Positions 1 to 8,601 of a stretch of DNA of 64,000 nt are shown here, one piece after another. Origin of the DNA: Nitrospirillum pindoramense (GTDB lineage: Bacteria; Pseudomonadota; Alphaproteobacteria; Azospirillales; Azospirillaceae); NCBI RefSeq assembly GCF_007827955.1, contig NZ_VITR01000017.1, forward strand, positions 1 to 64,000. The letters run 5' to 3'. Both the position numbers and the translations under genes were made by a program. Positions within the stretch are counted from its first letter, which is position 1. Every line of letters starts with the position of its first letter. The notes under the pieces were generated by a model. The model worked only from the letters and a program-made list of their open reading frames with translations, had not been told where the DNA came from and did no database searches.

Positions 1-339
1 GCGGGTGGAGATGCCCTGGATATAGGCTTCCTGGATGACGGCGGTCAGCGCCTTTTCCGCCATGCGCCGGGGCTCCAGGAAGCCCGGGAAGTAGCGGCCC
101 TTGCGCAGCTTGGGGATGCGCAGTTCCACCGTGCCGGCCCTGGTCTCCCAGTCGCCGTCGCGGTAGCCGTTGCGCTGGACCAAGCGGTCGGGTGACCGCT
201 CCCCGGGCACCGCCCCGGTCAGGGCATGGACCTCCAACTCCATCAGCCGCTCAGCGGCAAAACCAATCATCTATCTAAGCACATCGGCGTCTGCGCCCTT
301 TTCCAGCATGCTGCGCAGTGCCATCATCTCGTCGGTCAT
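1..339 (-). pseudogene. IS256-family transposase, N-terminal fragment with in-frame stop
   Basis: Read on the minus strand from ATG at 339, the frame begins MTDEMMALRSMLEKGADADV. It continues through [14 protein letters not shown], a [17 protein letters not shown] block and [20 protein letters not shown] to the window edge. This is the conserved N-terminus of IS256-type (Mutator-like DDE) transposases. Codon 23 is TAG (271-273) where the family normally has a sense codon in LREMIGF, so one base change (GAG to TAG) interrupts the gene. The rest of the gene, including the catalytic DDE residues, lies outside the window. The copy is probably inactive unless translation restarts at the ATG that directly follows the stop. 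Confidence 0.85.
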
Positions 340-696
340 CGTGGTCACCCTCGGTTGGGGTTTTGTTGTGGTGACCAGACTTTACCGAGGACCCACGATG
401 ACCGCCCGCCGGGACAGCCCTTCCGGCCGGCTACGCCGTCCTACAGGGCTGCCCCGGCGCCAGTGCCTGCTACACTACGCGGGGGGACGTGACCTGCCCG
501 TCAAGGTGCGATTTAGCACTTTCCGCTCCTTGAAGTGAATCCATATTGACCGACTATAAATTCACTCCCGACCTCTCGCTCCGCAGCCAGCGACATCTCG
601 CTTTATCCCCAGCGGCGATCGCTCGATGCGGTTTGTTTGCGGCCGTTCCCTCACCTTGCCCCTACTCTGGTCCCAGCATGATTAGAGGAGGTGAAG
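340..696. other. Non-coding stretch: IS upstream end and relaxase leader
   Basis: The part nearest the transposase (340 to about 495) looks like the 5' end of the IS256-type element and ends in the inverted repeat annotated separately. From about 500 to 684 the base composition becomes more AT-rich and I see no gene. A strong Shine-Dalgarno (AGGAGG, 686-691) serves the relaxase start at 697. Confidence 0.5.
455..495. repeat. Left ~41-bp inverted repeat (partner at 1695-1736)
   Basis: This segment (CCGGCGCCAG ... GGGGGGACGTGACCT) matches the reverse complement of 1695-1736 with about three mismatches, all C/T. It lies at the upstream end of the IS256-type element. It may be that element's terminal repeat, or one side of an inverted repeat pair framing the relaxase gene. 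Confidence 0.7.
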
Positions 697-1719
697 ATGT
701 CGGGGCCCCAATTCATCCATCTTGAAACCCACGCACGGGCTCGATCGAAATTGGCGGGGAAGGACGCCACTCGACCGATTGATGAGATAATACGCGAGGC
801 CGCGCGGGAGCCAAGCCACAGCAGCCATGTGGTCAACCCACTTTCACCGGAAGTTTTATTCCATACACTCGATGAACTCAGAGGCGAGTTAACCAAGAGA
901 GTCGATGATGCTGAAATCATTAGAGGGCGCAAGATTCGGCGGGATAGTCGAGTTATGGTTTCAGTTATTTGCAGCCACCCAACGCCAATGTCTGTAATTG
1001 ATGAAAATATATTATGCGAATGGATTAAGAGTTCTATCGACTGGGCCAAGCATTGGGGGGAGAACAACAGTTTGGACTTGTATACGGTTGTGATTCATGG
1101 AGATGAAAAACAGCCTCATCTTCACATGTATTTACTTCCTCGCGCCGAGGACGGCATGGAGGCAGATAAGTGCCACCCCGGGAAGGCAGCGAAGGCTTTG
1201 ATCTTGGCCCAGGCGCGGGCGGAGGGGAACGACTGGAAAGCGGCCACCCGGCGTGCGAATCGGGCCTATACCATAGCGATGCGGGCGTTCCAGGACTCTT
1301 ACTACAAAGACGTAAGCTTGCCGATGGGCATGACCAGGCTCGGTCCACGGCGCAACCGGCTGAGCCGCTCAGACTGGGCTGCCACGAAAGCTCGTGCAGA
1401 GCGGCTAGCCGAGGTGTTGAGGAGCGCCCAGAACTTGCTCGACCGGGAAGCAGATAACAGGGACAAGGCGGCGGAGCTTGATTCCAGGGAGGCGGCGCTA
1501 AAGCTTGAGGCCGCGACCGTAGCTGGCCAAGTTTTGCGTCTAGGAGAGGCGCGACAGCAATATGAAACTGCGTGCCAAGCAATCAAGTTGGCCCTTGCTG
1601 CCATGGCCGACCATCTGGACGCGGATTATGTCGAGCGACTGCGACAATTCATAGATCCCAAAAGGAATTTGGCGGAACTTGCCGTCGACCTTGAGGTCAC
1701 GTCCCCCCACGTGGTGTAG
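697..1719 (+). CDS. MobV/Pre-type relaxase-like protein (plasmid recombination enzyme family)
   Basis: This 340-aa protein is likely a plasmid mobilisation relaxase, which would nick the transfer origin and bind the 5' end. The key evidence is the metal-binding signature H-x-D-E-x-x-P-H-x-H at residues 134-143 (HGDEKQPHLH), typical of Mob_Pre relaxases. The C-terminal part (about 215-290) is charged and predicted coiled coil. GTG 691 is also possible, but ATG 697 has AGGAGG five bases upstream and is preferred. The first half is clearly more AT-rich than the surrounding genes, which suggests transfer. The last codons and the stop lie inside the right inverted repeat, so the C-terminus may have been replaced by an IS end. 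No replication, auxiliary mobilisation or transfer genes are nearby, so this looks like a stranded mobilisation gene. Confidence 0.7.
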   Translation: MSGPQFIHLETHARARSKLAGKDATRPIDEIIREAAREPSHSSHVVNPLSPEVLFHTLDELRGELTKRVDDAEIIRGRKIRRDSRVMVSVICSHPTPMSVIDENILCEWIKSSIDWAKHWGENNSLDLYTVVIHGDEKQPHLHMYLLPRAEDGMEADKCHPGKAAKALILAQARAEGNDWKAATRRANRAYTIAMRAFQDSYYKDVSLPMGMTRLGPRRNRLSRSDWAATKARAERLAEVLRSAQNLLDREADNRDKAAELDSREAALKLEAATVAGQVLRLGEARQQYETACQAIKLALAAMADHLDADYVERLRQFIDPKRNLAELAVDLEVTSPHVV

Positions 1720-1736
1720 CAGGCGCTGGCGCCGGT
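1695..1736. repeat. Right ~41-bp inverted repeat, overlapping the relaxase stop codon
   Basis: This is the reverse-complement partner of 455-495. It supplies the final codons (...TSPHVV) and TAG stop of the relaxase frame. Only about 50 bp of similarity remain, followed by a T-rich stretch (1747-1753). It is therefore best read as a remnant tip of a second IS copy or the far end of a small element. Confidence 0.65.
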
Positions 1737-1782
1737 CAGGCCCCTGCTTTTTTATCACCTTTTCAGCTATTTCAATACGTTG

Positions 1783-2724
1783 CTAGCTTTTCCCAAGAGG
1801 CCCGCTTCGGTAGCCGTTCACATCGATACCTCCTCTGGTCAACAACTCCCCCAACAGGGGGTTGGGGAAGCGGCGGTCCAGGGTCACCGCCAGGAAGCTT
1901 TCCACCATGGTGGGCACGCGTCCGGCCTCCACCAGCTGGCCGGTGCCCAACTCATCCTGGACGACGATGGGGGGAATGACGGCTAGGCCGGCATCCTCGC
2001 GCACCATGAGACGGATCATGGCCATGTCGTCCACCTCCGCCGCGATGCGCACGGTTACGCCCAGCTGCGCCACCAGGGCATCGAACGTCGCGCGCAGCGC
2101 CGTCTCCGGCGTGGGCAGGATCAGGGGGTGGCGGGTCAGCAGGGCCGCCAGCGGGACGCCCTCCCCAGACTCAGCCGCCAGCAGGGAACCCAGCCGGGCC
2201 GGCGTGCCGATCAGGCTGACCGCCTGCTCATCCAGGCGATGGATCAGATAGGGGCTGGCGGCGTCGCGCGGCGGGGCCAGGTTGGTCAGCACCACGTCCA
2301 GGGCCAGGCTGTCCAAGCCGCGCAGCAGTTCACCCTGGGAACCGGAGCGCAACACGATCTCCACATCCGGCCTCCCCAGCAGCGGATGCAGGAAGCCGAT
2401 CTGGAAGTTCCGCGACAGGGTGGCGAGCGCACCGACGCGCAAGGCGCGCTGACCGCCCCGGGCATTGCGCAAGGTCGCGGCCAGATCCTCCGCTGAACGG
2501 AAGATGGCCTCCGCATGGTCCAGGGCGATTCGCCCCGCCTCCGTCAGGATAAGGCCCCGTCCCCGCCGCTCGAACAGGTCATGGCCCAGGCTGTCCTCCA
2601 GCGTGCGCAACTGTGTCGAGAGGGCGGAGGGGGACAGGTTCAACTGCCGGGCGGCGCCGGTCACCGTGCCCTCGCACGCGACGGCCCGGAAAAGGCGCAG
2701 GTGATGCAGGTTGAGCGAAGCCAT
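1783..2724 (-). CDS. LysR-type transcriptional regulator, divergent from dabBA
   Basis: This is a 313-aa LTTR. Starting at ATG 2724 (MASLNLHHLRLFRAVACEG), the winged HTH covers residues about 4-60 (GAARQLNLSPSALSTQLRTL). A periplasmic-binding-protein-like effector domain follows (about 90-300). An upstream in-frame ATG (2790) would add 22 residues lacking homology to the HTH start, so it is not used. The gene is transcribed away from dabB across a 122-bp intergenic region holding a perfect short palindrome. By analogy with CbbR/CcmR-type regulators next to carbon-concentrating genes, it probably controls dabBA in response to inorganic-carbon status. That role is inferred from position only. 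Confidence 0.88.
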   Translation of the reverse strand: MASLNLHHLRLFRAVACEGTVTGAARQLNLSPSALSTQLRTLEDSLGHDLFERRGRGLILTEAGRIALDHAEAIFRSAEDLAATLRNARGGQRALRVGALATLSRNFQIGFLHPLLGRPDVEIVLRSGSQGELLRGLDSLALDVVLTNLAPPRDAASPYLIHRLDEQAVSLIGTPARLGSLLAAESGEGVPLAALLTRHPLILPTPETALRATFDALVAQLGVTVRIAAEVDDMAMIRLMVREDAGLAVIPPIVVQDELGTGQLVEAGRVPTMVESFLAVTLDRRFPNPLLGELLTRGGIDVNGYRSGPLGKS

Positions 2725-2769
2725 GCCGCCATCATTCCAAAAAATCGAATGGATTCCGTTAAAAGATGT

Positions 2770-2784
2770 AATTTTCTGAAAATT
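2770..2784. promoter_or_regulatory. Candidate LysR operator
   Basis: AATTTT-CTG-AAAATT is a perfect 6-bp inverted repeat with a 3-bp centre, containing the T-N11-A pattern favoured by LysR proteins. It sits between the divergent lysR (start 2724) and dabB (start 2847) genes, where an LTTR would bind to control both. Confidence 0.45.
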
Positions 2785-2846
2785 AAGCAAGCGCTATCTC
2801 CTGCCTGCGTTTCCAATCCTGGGCCCGCGTTTCCCTGGAGAGTTCG

Positions 2847-4376
2847 ATGCCGTTGTCGAGCCTTGCCCCGGCCGTTCTGTTCGCCGCCGCCGCCGCCGCC
2901 CTGCTGCGCCCCGGCCGCCGTCCCAAGCCCATCCCCGTGATCGCCGAGGGCGCGGCGCTGGCCGCCTTCGCGCTGTGCCTGGCGGGGGCGGTGCAGTTCG
3001 CCTTCAAGGGTGTGGGGGGTGACGGGCCGCTGGTGCGCCTGGATGTCGTCAACGCCCTGGTGGCGCCGGCCGTCGCCTTCATCGGCTGGGTGGTCACCCG
3101 CTACAGCCGCACCTACCTGGATGGCGCCGCGCGGGAAGGGCGTTTCCATGCCCTGATGCTGACGGTCCTCGGCCTGGTGCTGCTGCAGGTGCAGGCGGGC
3201 AGCCTGGCGCTGCTGGTGCCAGCGTTCGCCGCCATCGGCCTGGTGCTGCGCCAGTTGCTGCTGTTCTTCCCCGACCGGGCGCCGGCGCGGCGCGCGGCCG
3301 CGAAATTCACCCTGGTCTGGGGGGCCGGTGACGCCGCCCTGATCCTGGCCACCGGCCTGCTGTGGCTGGCCTATGGCACCCTGGACATCGCGACCATCGA
3401 GACCGCCGCCCGGCTGGCGCCGCTTCCCCCGGCGGCCGAGGGGGCCGTTGGCCTGCTGGTCCTGGCCGCCTTGCTGAAGACGGCGGCCTTCCCCCTGCAT
3501 GGCTGGCTGACCGAGGTGATGGAGGCGCCGACACCGGTGTCAGCCCTGCTGCACGCCGGCATCATCAACAGCGGCGGGCTGCTGCTGATCCGCCTGGCTT
3601 GGCTGGTGCAAGCCAGCCCAGCGGCCATGGCGGCGCTGGTGCTGCTGGGTGGGTTCACCGCCCTGTTCGGCGCCCTGGTCATGTTGACCCAAAGCGCCGT
3701 CAAGACGGCGCTGGCCTGGTCCACGGTGGCGCAGATGGGCTTCATGCTGCTGCAATGTGGCCTCGGCCTGTGGCCGCTGGCGATGCTGCACATCCTGGCG
3801 CACTCGCTCTACAAGGCCCATGCCTTCCTGTCCTCCGGCGGGGCCATCCGGGCGGTACAGGCCACGCGGCGCCCCGGCCCCGTCGCGGCCCCCGGCGTGG
3901 GGGCGGTGGTCCGGGCCTTCGGGCTGGCGCTGGCCCTCTACGGCCTCGCCGCCGTCGGCTTCACCCTGCTGGCCGGGCCGAAGTCGCCGCAGGCGCTGGC
4001 CCTGGGCCTGATCCTGGTGTCCGGCGTCGCCTACCTGGTGGCGCAGGGGCTGGCGGACGCCGCGCCCCGGGCGTTGACCCAGCGGACGCTGGTCGCCTCC
4101 ACCGCCGTCACCCTCTCCTACTTCGGGCTGCAGGCCCTGGCGGTGCATGCGGCGGGCGGCACCCTGCCCGCGCCGCCGGTCGCGGACGCGCTGGAATGGG
4201 CGCTGATCGGCCTGACCGTCACGTCCTTTTGCGTCGTGGCGGTGGCGCAGGCGCTGTTCCCGCACTGGGCCCACCATCCGGCGGCGGCGGGCCTCAGGGT
4301 CCACATCGCCAACGGCTTCTACCTCAACGCCGCCTTTGACCGGCTGATCGGCGGTTTCCGCGCCGTCCGGTCCTGA
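2847..4376 (+). CDS. dabB: DabB: NuoL-like membrane subunit of the DAB inorganic-carbon pump
   Basis: This 509-aa, highly hydrophobic protein belongs to the proton-conducting NuoL/MrpA family (Proton_antipo_M). It carries the core motif region around residues 208-250 (LLKTAAFPLHGWLTEVMEAP, then PVSALLHAGIINSGG) with the lysine and glutamate residues of the antiporter channel. It is shorter than a true NuoL and is followed 25 bp later by dabA, the defining partner. DabB is thought to couple ion movement to DabA-driven hydration of CO2 to bicarbonate, raising the cytoplasmic bicarbonate pool. ATG 2847 has a nearby GGAGAG. The identification rests on the pairing, because NuoL-like proteins alone are ambiguous. 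Confidence 0.9.
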   Translation: MPLSSLAPAVLFAAAAAALLRPGRRPKPIPVIAEGAALAAFALCLAGAVQFAFKGVGGDGPLVRLDVVNALVAPAVAFIGWVVTRYSRTYLDGAAREGRFHALMLTVLGLVLLQVQAGSLALLVPAFAAIGLVLRQLLLFFPDRAPARRAAAKFTLVWGAGDAALILATGLLWLAYGTLDIATIETAARLAPLPPAAEGAVGLLVLAALLKTAAFPLHGWLTEVMEAPTPVSALLHAGIINSGGLLLIRLAWLVQASPAAMAALVLLGGFTALFGALVMLTQSAVKTALAWSTVAQMGFMLLQCGLGLWPLAMLHILAHSLYKAHAFLSSGGAIRAVQATRRPGPVAAPGVGAVVRAFGLALALYGLAAVGFTLLAGPKSPQALALGLILVSGVAYLVAQGLADAAPRALTQRTLVASTAVTLSYFGLQALAVHAAGGTLPAPPVADALEWALIGLTVTSFCVVAVAQALFPHWAHHPAAAGLRVHIANGFYLNAAFDRLIGGFRAVRS

Positions 4377-4401
4377 CCACAGTCATCCCTGGAGACGACC
4401 C

Positions 4402-6780
4402 ATGTTCCACGATCAGCCCGACATCGCGCCGGCACCGGCCAAGGCCCTGTTCGCGGCGGCCGAGGCGGCGATGCGCGCCGTCCCGCCGGCCTTTCCCCTG
4501 GACGCCACCGTGGCCGTCAATCCCTTCCTGGGCCAGACCGGGGAAGATTTGGCGCATGCCGCCGCCCGGCTGGCCCGCGTCGCCGGGGTCCGCCTGACCC
4601 GCAGCCGCGAGGATTACGCCGCCATGATCGCCGCCGGGGAGATCACCGCGGGCGACCTGGCGGCGGCGCTGGCCGCCTGCCCCCATCCGGGCAAGCCGGC
4701 CGATGGGACCGCCCTGACGGCGCTGGCCCATCGGGCTCAACCCGCCCCGCAGGCGCTGCCCACCATCGCCGAACTGGCGGCGCGCGCCACCGGCACCGAC
4801 TGGCCCGCGATCATGCGCCGCTGCCTGGGGCTGTGGGCGGCGGGCCACTTCGACCGGGGACAAGCCCTGTGGACGCCCGCCCCCGGGTCTTCGGCCTTCG
4901 CCGCCTGGCGGGAATGGGCGACCCATGATCTGACGCCCGAACTGGCCGGCCTGACGGGCTTCTGCCGCCACGTCGCCAATTGCCCCGACACCCCCGGCCG
5001 CGCCCTGCTGCGCGCCGCCGCCGCGCTGGACCTGACGGCTGACGCGGCGGAGACCACCTTCCACCGGCTGCTGACCGACCTGGGGGGCTGGGCCCAGCAT
5101 GCGCGCTGGCAGCAATGGCAGGCCGAACTGGCGGGCGAGAGCGACGGCACGCTGGCCGATCTGCTGGCGATCCGCCTGGTGTGGGAGGAGGCCCTGCTGG
5201 CCCATGTGCCGGCGGTGGCCCCGGCCTGGGCGGAGGTGCTGGCCGCCCACGCGCGGCCCGTGACGCCGGACGCCGACCTTATGATCGATACCATCCTGCA
5301 GCAGGCGGCGGAAATGGCCTATCAGCGGGGGCTGGACACCCTCCTGCGGGGAACCGGCACGACGGCGCCGGAAGATCGCCCCTTGATGCAGGCCGCGTTC
5401 TGCATCGACGTGCGCTCCGAACCCTTCCGCCGGGCCCTGGAAAGCCTGGACACCGGCATCGCCACGCTGGGCTTCGCCGGCTTCTTCGGCCTGCCCGTGG
5501 ACCACCACCCGGCGGCGTCCGACCTGAAGGAGGCGCGGCTGCCCGTCCTGTTGCCGCCCCGCCTGCAGTCCTGTACCCCTCTGCCACCCGCCCAGGACCG
5601 GCAGCGGCGCATCGCCGCCCGCTCCGCCCGCGCCCTGGGGCGGTTCCGCCAGGCGGCGGTATCCTCCTTCGCCTTCGTGGAATCGGCGGGGCCCCTGTAC
5701 GCCGTGAAGCTGCTGCGCGACGCCCTGGGCCTGGGCCGTACGCGGGGAGCCGACCCGGCGCCGGCCTTCACGCCCGCCCTGCCGGCGGACGCGAAAGCGG
5801 CGACCGCGGCGCAGGTGCTGAGGGCCATGTCGCTGACCCAGGGGCACGCGCGCCTGGTGCTGCTGATCGGCCATGGGGCGACGCTGCACAACAACCCGCA
5901 CCACAGCGCCTATCACTGCGGCGCCTGCGGCGGCCATCAGGGTGATGTCTCCGCCCGCCTGCTGGCGGGCTTGCTGAACGATCCGGAGACGCGGGCGGGC
6001 TTGCCGGCCCAGGGTATCGACCTGCCGGCCGACACCCTGTTCCTGGCCGGCCTGCATGACACGGTGACCGACCGCGTCACCCTGTATACTGAGGGTGCCG
6101 GCCGGGATCATGAGACGGACATCCGCCGCGCCCGCGACTGGCTGGACCGGGCGGGGCGCCAGGTGCGCCTGGAACGGGCGGCACGTCTTCCCGGCGCCAG
6201 CGCGGCGTCGCTGTCGGCCCGTGCCCACAACTGGGCGGAGATCCGGCCGGAATGGGGGCTGGCCGGGTGTGCCGCCTTCCTCGCCGCGCCCCGGGCCGTC
6301 ACCGCCTCGGGCGACCTGAAGGGCCGGGCCTTCCTGCACTCCTACGACTGGCGGGAGGACCGCGACTTCGCCACGCTGGAATTGATCCTGACGGCGCCGG
6401 TGGTGGTGGCCAGCTGGATCAGCCTGCAATATTACGGATCGGCCGTGGCGCCCGCGCTGTTCGGCGGCGGGGACAAGCTGATCCACAATGTCACCGCCGG
6501 CATCGGCGTGGTGGAGGGCAACGGCGGCATGCTGCGCACCGGCCTGCCATGGCAGGCGGTCCATGACGGGGAGCGGCTGGCCCACGCGCCGCTGCGCCTG
6601 TCGGTGCTGGTGGAGGCGCCACAGCATGCCATCGCCGAGGTGTTGACCCGCCACGCGCAGGTGCGGGCGCTGTTCGACAATGGCTGGCTGACCCTGTTCG
6701 CCCTGGAACAGGGGCGCATCACCGCGCGCTGGCACCGCGACACCGGCTGGAATGAGGCCGGGCAGGCCCGCGCCGCCTGA
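4402..6780 (+). CDS. dabA: DabA: zinc carbonic-anhydrase-like subunit of the DAB inorganic-carbon pump (DUF2309)
   Basis: This 792-aa member of the DUF2309/UPF0753 family acts as the cytoplasmic, membrane-attached partner of DabB and converts CO2 to bicarbonate vectorially. The zinc ligands known in Halothiobacillus DabA (Cys, Asp, His, Cys) are all visible: C334 and D336 in FCIDVRSE, H491 in LIGHGATLHN and C506 in YHCGACGG. The 15-residue spacing between His and the second Cys equals that in the characterised protein. Length is typical. ATG 4402 follows a GGAG ribosome-binding site. It forms an operon with dabB. The role is probably CO2 supply for anaplerosis or autotrophy; no RuBisCO genes are in the window. 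Confidence 0.93.
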   Translation: MFHDQPDIAPAPAKALFAAAEAAMRAVPPAFPLDATVAVNPFLGQTGEDLAHAAARLARVAGVRLTRSREDYAAMIAAGEITAGDLAAALAACPHPGKPADGTALTALAHRAQPAPQALPTIAELAARATGTDWPAIMRRCLGLWAAGHFDRGQALWTPAPGSSAFAAWREWATHDLTPELAGLTGFCRHVANCPDTPGRALLRAAAALDLTADAAETTFHRLLTDLGGWAQHARWQQWQAELAGESDGTLADLLAIRLVWEEALLAHVPAVAPAWAEVLAAHARPVTPDADLMIDTILQQAAEMAYQRGLDTLLRGTGTTAPEDRPLMQAAFCIDVRSEPFRRALESLDTGIATLGFAGFFGLPVDHHPAASDLKEARLPVLLPPRLQSCTPLPPAQDRQRRIAARSARALGRFRQAAVSSFAFVESAGPLYAVKLLRDALGLGRTRGADPAPAFTPALPADAKAATAAQVLRAMSLTQGHARLVLLIGHGATLHNNPHHSAYHCGACGGHQGDVSARLLAGLLNDPETRAGLPAQGIDLPADTLFLAGLHDTVTDRVTLYTEGAGRDHETDIRRARDWLDRAGRQVRLERAARLPGASAASLSARAHNWAEIRPEWGLAGCAAFLAAPRAVTASGDLKGRAFLHSYDWREDRDFATLELILTAPVVVASWISLQYYGSAVAPALFGGGDKLIHNVTAGIGVVEGNGGMLRTGLPWQAVHDGERLAHAPLRLSVLVEAPQHAIAEVLTRHAQVRALFDNGWLTLFALEQGRITARWHRDTGWNEAGQARAA

Positions 6781-6801
6781 GGTGGCTTGGAGCCGCCTGC
6801 C

Positions 6802-7656
6802 TCACGCCAGCCGCAGCACCATGGCGCCGGCGGCGATGAGGCAGGCGGCGGCCAGGCGGTGGGGGCCCACCCGTTCCTTCAGCACCAGACCGGCGATGGC
6901 GGTGCCGAACAGGATGGAGCTTTCGCGCAGGGCGGCGATGACGGCCACGGGCGCCACGGTCATGGCCCAGAGCGCCAGGCCGTAGGACACCAGCGTGCCC
7001 GCCCCGCCCACCAGGCCGCGCGGCCACTGCTGGGCCACCTGCCGCAGGAACAGAGGCCGCCGGGCCAGCAGAGCCCAAGCCACCAACGGCAAACCGTTGA
7101 GCAGCACCCCCCACAGCACATAAGACGCCGGCGCCCCTGACAGACGCACCCCGTGCCCGTCGACCAGGGTATAACCCGCGATGACCACGGCGGTCAGCAG
7201 GGCCAGCCGGGTGCCGCTGGCGCCCCCGCCCGTGAGGTCCGGCCCGCCGCGCCGGCCCATCCACGCCATGCTGAGGATGCCGGCACAGATGATCCCCACG
7301 CCCAGCAGGGCGTGAACGGACAGCGCCTCCCCCAGCCAGAAGCCGCTGGCCACCGCCACCAGCAGCGGCGCCGTCCCCCGCATCAAGGGGTAGGTCTGGC
7401 TCATGTCCGCGACGTGATAGGCGCGGGCGACCAGGGTCAGGTACAGCACCTGCAGAAGGCTGGACACCGCCAGGTAGGGCCAGCTGGCCGCCGCCGGCAG
7501 GGGCAGGAAAGGCAGGGTCACGATGGCGAGGAGTGCCGCCCCGCCGGCCACCAGGATGGCCGCCATCAGCTTGTCCCCCGCCCCCTTCACCAAGGCGTTC
7601 CAGGTGGCATGCAACAGCGCCGCGAACAGCACGATGGCGAAGACGGTGACGGACAT
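6802..7656 (-). CDS. EamA/DMT-family transporter
   Basis: This 284-aa protein has about ten hydrophobic segments in two repeated halves, the layout of the EamA drug/metabolite transporter superfamily (for example LFAALLHATWNALVKGAGDK at the N-terminus and a second-half GTLVSYGLALWAMTVAPVA segment). The substrate cannot be predicted. ATG 7656 (MSVTVFAIV) is chosen because it begins directly at the first membrane helix. ATG 7683 would add nine residues. Both start codons lie in the arms of a perfect 11-bp inverted repeat and neither has a clear Shine-Dalgarno. The gene lies 100 bp downstream of cbtA on the same strand and might be read from the riboswitch-controlled transcript. Confidence 0.82.
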   Translation of the reverse strand: MSVTVFAIVLFAALLHATWNALVKGAGDKLMAAILVAGGAALLAIVTLPFLPLPAAASWPYLAVSSLLQVLYLTLVARAYHVADMSQTYPLMRGTAPLLVAVASGFWLGEALSVHALLGVGIICAGILSMAWMGRRGGPDLTGGGASGTRLALLTAVVIAGYTLVDGHGVRLSGAPASYVLWGVLLNGLPLVAWALLARRPLFLRQVAQQWPRGLVGGAGTLVSYGLALWAMTVAPVAVIAALRESSILFGTAIAGLVLKERVGPHRLAAACLIAAGAMVLRLA

Positions 7657-7683
7657 GGGCGATCCCGCTGATGGATCGCCCAT
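7655..7683 (-). promoter_or_regulatory. Perfect 11-bp hairpin spanning both possible start codons of the EamA gene
   Basis: ATGGGCGATCC and GGATCGCCCAT are perfect complements with a 7-nt loop (7666-7672). Each arm contains one candidate ATG of the downstream gene. In the mRNA this would bury the translation start. It could instead be a remnant transcription-termination or protein-binding site. Confidence 0.5.
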
Positions 7684-7755
7684 TCTTAGGAGCGGGAACC
7701 CGCCGCTGTCACCGGTCGGAGGGGTATGGCAGCCTGGCGTCGACCTGACGCAGGT

Positions 7756-8580
7756 TCACAACAGCGCCGGCCGGTCGCCCCGGCGCAGGGCCTGAAGGTC
7801 CCGGGACTGCGCCGCCTGGCACAGCCAGCCATAGCCCAGGCCCAGCGCCGCCCACAGGGTGGCGTGGATGCCCCAGGACGCCAGGCGGAAACGCCACAGC
7901 ACTTGGGCGGGGAAAGCGTCCGGCACCTCGTTCACCTCGGGCAGGGCGACACCGGCCGCAACCATGACCGCCAGGAACAGCGCAGCGCCGGCAAGGGCCG
8001 CGTTCCAGGCACCCCAGCGGGCAGTCAGGCGCCGGGCGGTGACCATGGCCCCCACCATGGCGGCGACCGACAGGATCAGCAGTATGAAGTACAGAGCCGT
8101 CCGCTGCTGGATGGTGTCAGGGTCGCCCACGGCCGGCGGATTGGCCGGATACTTGAGGCCCGGCACCAACACCAGGGCCAGGAAGCCCAGCAGGGCCAGC
8201 ACGCCGGCCAGGTCGCGCGGGCCGAGCGCGCCCATGCGGCCCTGGGCGTAGGCATAGGTCAGGGCGAACAAGCCGCCCACGGCGGCGCCATAGACCAACA
8301 GGCCGGTCAGCAGGCCCCAGCCCGCCTGGGTGTCGCGGCTGAACACCTCGCCATCGTCATCCGCGTCGGCGTGATGGTGGTGATGGTCGTGGCCGCCCCC
8401 CTCCGGCGCGCTGGGTGCGGCCTGGTCGTGGTGGTCATGAGCATGGGACGCGCCCTGCGCGGCCTCGAAGGCGATGGCGCGTTCCACCGGCGGCTCACCA
8501 ATCAGCGTGGCCACGCCGAAGGCGAGAAAACCCGCCAGGATGCCGATGAGCATCCCGCGGGCGAGCAAGATTCCAATCAT
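7756..8580 (-). CDS. cbtA: CbtA: cobalt transporter subunit
   Basis: This 274-aa membrane protein has about six to seven hydrophobic segments and the CbtA N-terminus (ARGMLIGILAGFLAFG). A cytoplasmic or periplasmic loop (about 45-80) is very rich in His and Asp (HAHDHHD, then GHDHHHHHAD), suited to binding cobalt ions. CbtA works with the single-span CbtB, encoded 21 bp upstream, and the pair is usually controlled by vitamin B12 as here. The product should supply cobalt for cobalamin synthesis. The ATG at 8580 begins directly in the conserved N-terminus. Confidence 0.9.
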   Translation of the reverse strand: MIGILLARGMLIGILAGFLAFGVATLIGEPPVERAIAFEAAQGASHAHDHHDQAAPSAPEGGGHDHHHHHADADDDGEVFSRDTQAGWGLLTGLLVYGAAVGGLFALTYAYAQGRMGALGPRDLAGVLALLGFLALVLVPGLKYPANPPAVGDPDTIQQRTALYFILLILSVAAMVGAMVTARRLTARWGAWNAALAGAALFLAVMVAAGVALPEVNEVPDAFPAQVLWRFRLASWGIHATLWAALGLGYGWLCQAAQSRDLQALRRGDRPALL

Positions 8581-8601
8581 GATGAGACGGGTCGCCCCGC
8601 C

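Noticed and set aside
4324-6735. 803-codon open frame on the minus strand opposite dabA
   Set aside because: It is Gly/Gln/Arg-rich without domains and lies wholly antisense to a strongly supported gene. Long antisense frames are expected at this GC content.
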